The notes under the pieces are model-generated. The model was given only the letters and a program-made list of their open reading frames with translations. It made no database searches and had not been told where the DNA came from. Both the position numbers and the translations under genes were made by a program. A DNA stretch of 64,000 bases, taken from positions 649,553 through 713,552 of the forward strand of contig JACTAT010000122.1 of the NCBI GenBank assembly GCA_014526335.1. Reading direction: 5' to 3'. Positions 23,200 through 35,100 of the stretch are shown piece after piece. This DNA is from Chrysaora quinquecirrha (lineage: Eukaryota; Cnidaria; Scyphozoa; Semaeostomeae; Pelagiidae). Position 1 is the stretch's first letter. Each line of letters opens with the position of its first letter.

Positions 23200-23529
23200 T
23201 TACTCTTACATATGAAGCTAGGAGTACATAATGAACGTTTCACGATAAATTTAACAAAATTGAGGTAACCAGTTTTAATTTTTCTGTCTTGTTGCCAACA
23301 GTAAAGTTTTCTTTAATTTTTTTGCTTACGTAATATATGCGTTTAAAACTCTTACACAAATCGCACAGTCATTTTTAGACTATTTGTACATGTTTAACAG
23401 TATATTCTCGGCTTAATTGAATAACTAATTTATTTACTATTAATGATTCAAAGCTTTTATAGATATATTGAAAATATCAATTCTTCCAATTGTGGTCTTT
23501 GAATATTTTGTCTTTCTCTTTCCTGCGTA
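23200..23529. other. Intergenic; nothing recognised
   Basis: AT-rich, with no gene or structured repeat seen. Confidence 0.4.
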
Positions 23530-25135
23530 ATATCGCTGCTGATACTTCTACTTTCACTTTCATTATTGCCGCTACGGCTCTGGCTACTGCTACCACTGCC
23601 GCTGATACTGTTGTTGCCGCTCTTGAGACTAAAGTTAACGCTACTGGGGTGGTCTCTGCTACTTCAGTTGCTAGTGGTACCTAACTGCTACTATTGCTTC
23701 TGCTTTCACTACTACTACTGGACTCTGCTGCTGCTGTTATTACTTTGACTGCTGCAACTGCAAGTGGTACATCTACTTTATGCTGTTGGCACCACTGTGT
23801 TGCTGATGTAGCTGTTATTGCTGCTGCCACTCTGCTACTGCTACAACTATTCGTGGCACTGCTCCTACTACTGACACTTCTCCACTGACACTGATTCTGC
23901 TACTGGTGTAAGTGCCAATCGTACTGCGGCTATTGCTTCTGTTGTCACTACTATTGCTGCTGTTCAATTTGCTACACTGCTGCTGGTTAAGTGCTGCTTC
24001 TGCTGCTACTGCTACTTCTACTTGTAACTTCAAATACAACTCTGCTACAGCTACAACAGTTTATGACACTGCTAAAGTCCTACATTGCTGCTTCTGACGC
24101 TGCTAGTGCAGCTGCGACACATGGTTTAATGCCACCTCTGCTTTTGCTGTTACTTCTTAATTAGTGTTGATACCACTGATTCTGGTATCACTTCTTTTGT
24201 TGGTACTACCACAGTCTAATTCTGCAAGTGCTATCACTTCTGCTCTCCCTCTTTTGTCTGTTGCTGCTGTTACTATTAATACTGCTGTAACTGTGCCGCT
24301 GCCACCACTTCTTCTCAATGTGATAATACTACTGCTAATGTTGCTTGCTACTACTGGTGGTGCTGCTATCACTACCGCTACTACTATTTGTTATTTAATA
24401 GCCTGCTGCAGCATATGTTTCTGCTATATTGCTGCTGATAATTCTATAACTATTGCTATTGCTCCCGCTGCTGCCATTGCAATTCATGCTACATTTATTT
24501 TTGGTGCTTATAATGCGGTCACTGCTGTATTCTGCTGCCACTTCTATTACTGTTGTCCGACTGCTAATGTTTATGTTACTATTCATATTACTTCAATACC
24601 TGCTATTTTTACAACTGCTGCTATCGTTGTTAATTCTGTGTTCTGCTGCCTGTTTCTGCTATACGACTGCTGATGCTGATGTTACTACAGTTCTATCTAT
24701 GCTTACTGTTGCAGCTTATGTTAATGCTGTGTCTTGATGTCCCTTCAGGTTAATTATACTGTTGCCCTCGCTGCTACTGCTGTTCATGCTGATACTACTA
24801 CTTCTTGCTACTGATGCTACTGCTACTACTACTCTGGCGCCACCACTGCTGTTCGTACTAGTGTTTCTTCTATACAGCTTCTTTTGCTGCTGTTGCTGCC
24901 ACCACTACTGCTCATGCTGATCTAGATCTGGCTACTTGCCTGCTATTTTTACTACACTGTAGCCACTGTAGCTTGAAAGGTGATGTTTTTACTGCTTTTT
25001 CCCGCTGCCAATTCAGCTACTTTAAATATGCTGATGCTACTGAGGCTGCTGCCGCTGCTGTTGGTAGCTGCTGGTGTCACTACTCTAGCCTGCATGCAGA
25101 CTCAAGACCGCTTGACGCTACTGCTTGTAGTCTAC
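23530..25135. repeat. Degenerate trinucleotide-repeat region (GCT/ACT/GTT/ATT), about 1.6 kb
   Basis: Almost every third base follows a period-3 pattern, for example GCTGCTACTACTGCT and GTTATTACTGCTGC, with heavy substitution. Because the pattern rarely makes stops, several open frames rich in Leu, Ala, Thr, Ser and Val arise on both strands; I regard them as artefacts. It is best read as an ancient expanded and mutated trinucleotide microsatellite. Confidence 0.8.
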
Positions 25136-26160
25136 ACGACACCATTCGAGTCGTTTTTATAAGAACACTGAAATTCGACGACCAAAGAAGAAAGCCATGC
25201 AATGTTCTTAATTTTAAGAGACATACCGTTTTTTTATAAGAAATTTGAAGAAAGCCTCAAAATTTTTCCGTTCTTAACATGTTCTTAATTTTCTTGCTTT
25301 TTAAAAGCTGTTGTTTTCAAATTAGGTGATTATTGCTACGAAAAGGGACGCACATGTAAAAATGTCACATATAGTCACAATGATTGATAGTTCACCTGTT
25401 TTCTAGAGTTGAGAACAGGACAGCGTACTTAAGAAAGTAAATTCTAATATGTTTCTAGCTTCACGGAGCCTTGTAAAAGCCTTGTAATGTTCTTACTTTG
25501 CATGTTCTTGGGAACTTTTCAGCCTAACAAAGAACAAAAGAACAAAAGAAGCCTTATGTTCTTTTATATACTTTGTTCTTACGAAGCGAAAGGGAACCTG
25601 AATACAGTCATAAATTTGAGTTGGTAGATTCGACGATTTGAATGTTAATATTTACTAGAGGATAGTTGTTCGCTCGCTCAGGGTGAGGGTTTAAAAGGTT
25701 TTGCCCAGGTTTTTACAAGGGTTGGCATTTTATGATAGGGCTTTGTAAATTTGAGGTTGGGGTTGACAGGTTGAAGGGTCAGAGTTTCATAGTTAAAAGG
25801 GTAGGGTAGGGGGTCAGATTTTGGGTATTTCCAGGTGTGTGCATGAGTACTATTTTGATACAATCTACTGTAATCTACTATAATTGTGTCCTAGAACTCA
25901 TGGTGTGTGGGAAATTTACGCAAATTTATCCAGTGTGCAAACACACGGCAAACAAGCCAACACTCAAACAACTTGCACCACACACGGAAAAAAATAAAAC
26001 TTTTGCATAGCATATTCTTGCAAATTTTGTATTCAAAGTTTCATGAATTTGATGTTTTAGAAACTTTAACAATTTTGGGTAAAAAACTCACAAGTTTATT
26101 CCAGGAAAGTTTTTGATTGACATTGAGTTTTTCAAGTTGTGATTTTTTGTTTTGTTTCAG
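25136..26160. other. Intergenic; TIR-like relics upstream of the [2Fe-2S] gene
   Basis: Two blocks near 25155 and 25230 read GTTTTTATAAGAA and resemble the ATAAGGAA/ATAAGAATA ends of the TACACGC family, and inverted TTCTTA motifs reach about 25590, so a degraded member may be present. The rest is featureless. A splice acceptor (TTTTGTTTCAG) at 26160 precedes the gene. Confidence 0.45.
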
Positions 26161-26184
26161 GAAAAAGATCACTGACACAAAGAA

Positions 26185-29100
26185 ATGGAGAAGGTGTCAG
26201 AGATATGCATCTTTGTGAATGGAACAGAATACAAGGTTCTAAATCCAAAACCAGATCTTTATTTAAGTGAATGGCTCAGGAATCATTTACATTTGACAGG
26301 TAAAATAATACAACATTTGATCGGAGTCTCTAAGCCTCCCTATGGACCACCCCTAAACATTTGTGTCATGCCTATTGAAAGTTATGCAACCTCTCTGCAG
26401 TAGCTGGGGACATGGTCCCTGTAAGAAGTGGGGGGGGGGGTGGCTCCAGCCTGCAAATAATTTCAAAATCAATAGCATGAATAGTGTTCTAAAATGACTG
26501 CATCGCCAAATACCTATAAATTGTTGAGCCCCCCAGTCTGAGATTCCTTCCAATGGGCTTGCTTTGAAGATTACATTCAGCAGCCCTTGGCTTGGCTGCC
26601 ACAACAGTTAGACCATCTACCTATTGATAATTTATACACTAACATCAAACTTTCAAATTTCAAATTTACTTTCATGTTGTTTGTGTCTTTTGCTTTGGCA
26701 GTGTGGCAAGCAACCATAATTAGCATTAGTCTAGAGAAGGGTACTGTTGTGATCTTGAGTTTATGTCTTAGTAGTCCCACATTTGCCAGTTTTGTACTGT
26801 ACTCCATCCTTCAATTTGTTCTGTGTATCAGTTGTTAAATGAATGTTTTGTTTGTTTCAGATTCCGTATATAAAATGTGTGTTTGTAACATAGTTGTTTG
26901 TGTTGATTAAAGCATAACCAAGGGTAAAAGGAAATTAGACGTACATAAGCTAATATACATAGAATAAGGAACCATAAACCAAAAACTTCCTGACATTATA
27001 ATGTGAGTTCAGACAATAAGAGTTCAAAAAGGCTCTAATGTGCACTAACTTTGTATAAAGTTTTTTTTCATCATTTGTTCATTTCATATATTGTGAAGAC
27101 TCAAATCTGCTATCTTGAAAATAGCAAATACCAATGGCATATCCCAGTTTTTGCTTGCTTGTGCATATATGGCAAATTAGAAGTCATGAACGATTCTGTA
27201 GTTCTTTCTTCCACTTCTTTTCTCCTTAGGTGTCAAAACTGTTTGTAGAGAAGGTGGGTGTGGCAGCTGTATTGTTGCTGTGTCAAAGCAAGACCCTGCA
27301 AAAAACCCAGAATCAATAAAAGCTGTTAATTCCGTAAGTCTGCTTTTCAAATTTCTTTGTACCTTGATGTTCTCTCCCCCGCCCCTGGGGAGCTCTTATT
27401 CAGATCTTATAAGGGATGTGCTGCCCAAGCATTAAAAATCCGATGAAGCCCTGAATGCCGGGGCGAAATATTAGTTTTTACCAATTTTCAGGAAATTAAG
27501 ACCCATGTTTATGCCAAAATCATGAAAAACGATACCCTTTTGCGCCCTTTTTGGCGGCACGTCCCCAGTACCCAAAATATGTCAAGTCCCCCCCGGAATT
27601 AAGCATCAAGACATCCGCGAAGCTTTTATCGATGACAAAAAGCATGGTCACTGAGTACAAGCAACGTGAAACTAGTCTTACGCTTCTAGTCCTTAAGATA
27701 TCGATCTATTTATAGGTGTAAAAAGTTTGAAATTCTTTTAAGGATTTGACCGTAAAAAATCGCTGGGGGTGAAATTTTACCCTCAATCATTTTGGAGGAA
27801 GGTCTTGGCTAAAAAATGAGGACGGTTTTGTAGAAAAACGACTTTTTATATTTTTGCTACAGCCCAAGTGTGGACAAAAAATTACGAACAAAATGCCTTG
27901 AATTATTAAAAATCATTCAAACTGCATGCAGTTGGTTTAGGATGCATTTCAAAATTAGTTAAAGTGGAAAAACCAATCTTGCTTGGTCATTATAATAAAA
28001 GAAAGAAAATCTACCTTGCCCACCCTTTGTAGATCCCTACAGTGCTGTGATATCCTTCAGCTAGGAAAGTTGGAATCATTTTATGAATCACCTTCTTAAG
28101 ACTGTAGCCTCCCTGATATGAGAGCCTGATGGCCACATTTGTAACACTTTCGCTAAAACATACAAGCAAACTTGGAAGGTCCCTATCTACATGTTTTTGT
28201 CTCTTGCGTGGACCTGCGTACAAGAGTCTATCTGGTTGTTTTTTGACAATTTTATATCATGTTAAAATGGTTGGTCACAATAACAAAAATTTCAGGCTTG
28301 GAGGAAGTTCAATAACTTTTTGCAACTCTGCGAAGGGGCAAAGAATTAATATACACGCATTTTTTTTATAAGGAAGTGCTTTATAAGGAAGGTAGTACTC
28401 GGATAGGCAAGAACTTAAGGAATGCCAGTACTGGATCGGAGACTTTTAACGGATCAGACTTTATTAAAAAAGATGGTCTTATTAAGCTGATCCTTTAAAT
28501 GTAAGAAAAGAGCAAGCCAATACTTGTTCTCAATGATTTTCAACTCTACTCATCTTCTAACACCTTTATCTCCTTATATTTCCTTGTCCCTAGGTTTTTT
28601 TTTAAAGAAACAAGTATAAAAGTTAAAGAATTGCTAAGGAATTTTCAGTACTCAAATTTGGCTGTCAGTTAAGGAATTTTCAGTACTGGGCCTGACCCGA
28701 ACTTCCTTACAAAAAAATGCGTGTACTTACAGTAAGAAAATAAGGCGAAGAATGAATGAAAAAGATGTTTGTGACATTTTTATCAAAGATTTTATCAAGC
28801 CTTTAATTCTTTTTTAGTGTCTTAAGCCTCTTATATCTTTGGATGGACATCATGTGATAACAGTCGAGGGACTTGGAGGGTAAATATTAGTTTATGCACA
28901 TTCTTTGATTTGTATGAAACTTCAAAATAGCAAGAAAAAGCAAAAACAATTTTGAATATATTTGAAGCTTTTTCTTGAAAATGAAAAACGATTAGATCTA
29001 AAAAAGAGTAAAAGTTTTAGTCATACATAAAAGCATTGTTGTCTGACACTCCTCAGAGTATTTGTTTGTTGGTTTGTAAATTTATTTTAATTCGATCACT

Positions 29101-32100
29101 AACTATAATAGCTAAAAATATATACATACATACAAAGTTAACTAATCAAAATCGAATATACACTAATAAATATAATATATTACTTATATAACATATATTA
29201 ATTATATAAATATAATATATTATAATATTATACACAATAAATATTTTTACTCATACACCTAAAGTTGAAAGACAATTACAAGCATTACGTTTGCATATTG
29301 GCATGTCCCATTGTTTTATTAAACGTCTGAAACTTTTTAGATTTCTGCTGACTTTACTTCGTTAGGAAAGCTGTTCCAAATCTGTGGCCCGATTGACTTA
29401 AAACTCTTCCACCCGAAAGTTATTTGACTTGGCCTAACATGGGCTAAATTGTTTGGATTTCTTAGCGAATAGTTTGAGGAACATAATTCAAAAATTCTCT
29501 TCCGTTTCTAACTTTGACTCTTCACTTAATTATATTGGTCTTCCTGCTGTATGCTGTGCGCTGATTAGTCATAAAAACACAGTGCCATATAAGCTTCAGG
29601 TTTCTAATTGGTGCATTTTGATCTGGGTCTATGTGTTAATCCCGCCTTAGTCAGTTGTCCTGGTTTGTTTCTGACGTTTGTTCTCCAAGGAGCGTTAGAA
29701 TGAAACAAGTTTTCAAGTATGACGAAAGATGTTCCCGTTTTGGCTATCTAGATAATTTATTCTCATTCTTTGACTTTTCTTTCAGAAAGAAAGAAGGTTT
29801 TCATGCCCTCCAAGAAAGATTTGCAGAGAATTTCGCAAGCCAGTGTGGATTTTGCACTCCTGGTTTCGTGATGAATGGGTTCAGGTAACGAATTTATCTT
29901 AGTAATTATTTTTCATGTCTTGTGATTTACAATTAGAAATATCCTAACTAAATACCTCTATAACCTGCAGCGTTGTCCTGTCAAGGAAGGAGACGATTCG
30001 TTCCTCCTAGTTAGTTATTTCAGGCAAATACCTTTGTACATCAACTGCATAAACAATAATATAGGCGCAATCTATCTGCAGCCTAGTTTCTTTAGGATTT
30101 TTTAGAAATCTACGGATTAGCGATCGTAGCTTAATAGAAACCAACATGCTTTTGCTACCCTCACGACTATTGGCATTTGTAAATCTTAAAGGGGCAAAAA
30201 AAATTGCTTTCCAAAACTTTAGAACAATGAAGTCATTGCTTATGCGCAAGCACGAATGTCTTGTTGCTATGAAAAGCTGCTAAGCGCTGAAATGTTGCGA
30301 GTTGTTGAAGTTTGACAATAACAAAAGAAATGTTTGACAAGCAAAGGTAGAAAAGCGGCCAGACGATCAAACATTGCTTGACAAACAAAAGTAAGCAAAA
30401 TTTTTGGCGTGATGTGTTTGATAAAGTTAAAAAACATTTTTTCGCTCGACGAAAACAACAAATGTTGCACGAGCAATGTTTTTGGACGTGTTCAAACGGT
30501 CAAAATTTTCGCTTGACAAGCAAATTTCAAATGTTTGACCAACAATGTTTGATTGTTTGGTCAGGGTCTAAGATTACCGCAGGATTAAGACCCTGGCCAA
30601 ACGATCAAACATTGTTTGTTAAACATTTGCATTTGAAAAAAAATGAAAGATTTTGATTTGCTATAAATTATGTTTCACAACTTGGCCACGTCACGTCACA
30701 AAATATTTTTCGACAAGAAGGAATAAGCTAAATTTGTTGCGCCATGTTTTTGAAATAGTTGACAAGCATTTGGTCAAACGGTCAAACATTTGCCTGACCA
30801 GCGAACTTCAAATGTTTAACCAACAATGTTTGATCGCTTTGCCAGGGCATAAGAAATTTGATGACAGCATGAAAATAATTACAATTTTTACACTCTTATT
30901 GAATTCAGACTTAGACCGCCTTACGATTTTTGAGCTAGAACGAATGCTTTTCCTTTCAGAAGTAATTTTCATGTGTGTGTGAACTTGTCTTCGATAATTA
31001 AATTTTAAGGTAAATCTATGCATTAATCAAAAATTCTTTTTCAGTCTGTTGGCCAGTGACTCGAAGGGAAAAACAAAGAAAGAAATTGAAGCTAATCTTG
31101 ATGCCAATATATGCAGATGTACCGGTAAGATATGTGGCTTGATTTTTTTATTTGCGTCAATTGCAGTTTGTTCCAGAAGGAAGAAATTACCTGTTGACAT
31201 GATGTAGTTGTAGCTAAAAAGTTTAATTAATCTTCATATGAGGGGATATTTGGGGGTCTGTGAATCGTAAAACCGCCCAAAATTTGCTCAAAAGCCGTAA
31301 AGCCGTATGGCATGATGTCAAGTCTCCGTTTTCACAAAAATTGCAAAGAATCTATTAAAAATTTGGGTTAGTCAATTTTTACTGTTCACTTCACGTTTTT
31401 TAGACGTTTTCCTCCCATAACAATTGTTTTTTATTGTGGGCTATCCTGTAGCTTCACTGCGTGGGCATTCAGTGTCAAAAACGAAAAAACCTTAATCAAA
31501 AACCGGAAAAATTATCCAGAAATGCCGTAAAACCGTTCACCGACGGATTTTGAAAACCGAAAAACTTCGTAATTTTTCAGGAAAAAACTGAAAACCCGAG
31601 CCAAAATATTGGCAAAACCGTGTAACCGTAAAACCCAAACACCCCTTCTCATATGGCAGAAAATGAAGAAAACGTCTAGACAGTTAAATATTCAAGACCT
31701 ATCGAAAGACCGCTCTATCCCATTTGCTGATGCACCGGTAAGATATTTTCATTGGTTGTTTGGCTCACCCGGTCTCGTGGGCGGCCCCTAGGAAATGTCT
31801 GTGCAGTATTTTGGAGGGATTTTTGCAGTAATGTGGAGGGTGTTTTGTACTGTGCGGGGAGGGGCTATCTTTAAGTAATGTGGAGATTGCACAATAAAGT
31901 GGAGGGCTATCTTTTAGTAATGTGGAGGACAATCATCAGCAATTTGGAGGATGCGAAGAGCTACCTAATATGGAGAGCTATCATCAGAAATGTGGAGGAT
32001 TATCTTGCAGTAATGTGGAGGGCTATCTTGCAGTAATGTGGTGGACGTGGAGTAATGTGGATGGCTTTCCTAAAATAATGTGGAGGACTATCATCAGTAA

Positions 32101-35100
32101 CGTGGAGGGATATCATCAGCAATGTGGAGGACTATCTTGCAGTTATGTGGAGGGTGTTCAGTAGTGTGGAGGGCTATCTTGCAGTAATGTGGTGGAGGCG
32201 GAGTAATGTGGAGGGTTATCTTAAAATAATGTAGAGGGCTATCATCAGTAACGTGGAGGGATATCATCAGTAATGTGGAGGGTGCGGAGTAAAATGGAGG
32301 AATTTCATCAGTGTAAAGAAGAACTCTCGTAGCGGTTTAACGGATTCCCATCAACAAGAAATGCAATTCGGAAGGTATACCATGCGTTTTTGGCCACGAA
32401 AACCCTTTACAATGCTCCAACTCACTTTTGAGAGGCTTCCCATGGTCAAGGGCCCCTTCGTTGGCCTCCTCACTTTTTAAAGGCTACCAAAGGTCAAGCA
32501 CCCCCTTTTTCGTTAGCCTTCTCATTGTTTAGAGGCTTCCCATGGTCAGGCGCACCATTTTCATTGACCTCCTCACTTAGAAGCTCCCTATGCAGAGAGA
32601 ATGACAATAGTTAATATGCATATATTGTTTTAATGAATTACTATGATTACAAGCTGCACTCATATATTTGTCATTAAGAGTTTCCCCTAGATAATTCTCT
32701 AAAAGTCTTTCAACTTAATACACCAGTTATTAATTCTAATCAAGCGAAATGCCAGATATATACAAATAATAATAATAATATTATATAATGTTATTCCGAA
32801 TTAGGCCAATCGGCCTGCACGAAAGTCTATACAGTTTAAATAAATTTTTATTAATTATAACTCCAAAGGCTTCCACAAGTGTTATATAGGTTTATGCTGT
32901 CCGAGTATAGAAGAAAAGAAAAGTAAGTAGAAAAAAAAACAATGTGGTTTTACAATGGATATAGATAGCTGTAAGGTAATGTACAAAGCCACATAGCCAC
33001 CACCAACCCCAAAGAAAATGCAAACCGGCCATCACCAGGAGAAGCCCAACAAGCGGAGCCTGATCCCTACAAGCCCCAGAGGTCCAAATCCTTATATACA
33101 GATACAGACAGAAAGTTTATATGATGATCACAAACCGTGAAGCTACTCTTGATATAACAGGGATATTTCTTATCCTGTTATCTCTGAGTCTGAGTAGTCT
33201 ATAGATTCGTAAAGAATAACTCACTCGTGTTGAGGTTAAGAACTGACTGCTTCGAATAATTACATGACAGACTTATATACAAAAAGGAAGTTAATAATTA
33301 GCATAGATTAGCATAATTATGATAGTAGTTTCCAGTCCTGTTACATTGAGGGGGGGGGGGGTTATGTAGGGGTCTGCAGATTGAAGGACCGGACTTTTTA
33401 TCTAATCGTGGATTTTTGAATTTTTAAGAAAGGGTTTCCGGATCCGGAATTATTTGCGGATGTCGGATTTCGACGATAGTGAGGAGCGGACTTTGCATTT
33501 TCCATACAAAAGGGCTGCATAATCTTATTATAAGCCACATCTAGAAGCTTAGTAATCTAGCAAGCCCATACAAGGCTTAATAAAGCTTTAACCCTTAATT
33601 TCTGCATGAAAACATGCCATTTGTCGTATACGCCTTCGACTGTTGCCTTCTTTGGATCGGACGTAAAATAATCGTGGATTCACGGATAAAGAAGTAGATA
33701 GTCGTGGATTGGCGGATCTCGGTACCCCCCTACATCCCGCTCTTCTCTTCACTCTCTACAGGTTAAATGTAAACAAATAATTTTGTGTGGCCCCCCGATA
33801 TGTTTGGCATGATGTGTTATCGAGTATGAGCATTTTTGAGCGTTATTGCGTTTAAGGCAAAATTATGTTCGTGAATACGTGATTAGAGATTTCTGCGTTC
33901 AGCGTGAAAAGCCATTTTAAGGCGTCATCACGTGAAAATAGTTTTTGTGCGTGAATTCGTGAAATCGATTTGTTCATGACCCTTATGAAGCGTTTTGGTG
34001 TTAATTTTTTTGGCGTTATGGCGTGAAAAGAGCTAAAAGTTGGCGTTATTGCGTGATTGATAGTGCCCATCGGGGGGCCCCTTTTGTGTTATTCAGTTGT
34101 TATTTTAAACTCTAATTATGAAAAAACCCGCACACTGGATCGAAGTTCTTTAAAACTATCAAGTCTTAGTAAGCTTACAGGTTGAAAATTCTACTGATCG
34201 TGTCGANNNNNNNNNNNNNNNNNNNNNNNNNNNNNNNNNNNNNNNNNNNNNNNNNNNNNNNNNNNNNNNNNNNNNNNNNNNNNNNNNNNNNNNNNNNNNN
34301 NNNNNNNNNNNNNNNNNNNNNNNNNNNNNNNNNNNNNNNNNNNNNNNNNNNNNNNNNNNNNNNNNNNNNNNNNNNNNNNNNNNNNNNNNNNNNNNNNNNN
34401 NNNNNNNNNNNNNNNNNNNNNNNNNNNNNNNNNNNNNNNNNNNNNNNNNNNNNNNNNNNNNNNNNNNNNNNNNNNNNNNNNNNNNNNNNNNNNNNNNNNN
34501 NNNNNNNNNNNNNNNNNNNNNNNNNNNNNNNNNNNNNNNNNNNNNNNNNNNNNNNNNNNNNNNNNNNNNNNNNNNNNNNNNNNNNNNNNNNNNNNNNNNN
34601 NNNNNNNNNNNNNNNNNNNNNNNNNNNNNNNNNNNNNNNNNNNNNNNNNNNNNNNNNNNNNNNNNNNNNNNNNNNNNNNNNNNNNNNNNNNNNNNNNNNN
34701 NNNNNNGCTTTTAGGGGTTCAGGGTGTTATGTTTTATCTTCCGAACATGAATTAAGATTTCTTAATTTACTGTTAATAATTGTGTCATTATACATAGGAT
34801 AAGAATCGATTTGATGATATTGATAAAACGATTTGTCTTTGGTCAGCGTATGCCAACAGCTTATGCGTACTGAAAACCTCAAACAAAGTCACAGTTTTGT
34901 GGAAGTGAGCGAGAAAATGTTGGGAGGAGGGGGTCATTGAACATGAAGGTTTGCGGTTTTTCCACATTTTGGGAGCGGTTTTACGGTTCTTAACTTCAAA
35001 AAGTACGGTTTTACGGTTTTCCAATTTGCAAGTCCGGTGCGGTTTTACGGTTGTACGCTTGTACGGTTTTCGGTTAAAAAGTTTGCGGATTTACGGTTTT

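Noticed and set aside
23490..25239. Many open frames rich in Leu, Ala, Thr and Val on both strands
   Set aside because: They follow the degenerate trinucleotide pattern in several frames at once, with no codon or domain signal.
31795..32320. CRISPR-like appearance of the direct repeats
   Set aside because: Units are degenerate, contiguous without unique spacers, and the context is an animal intron.
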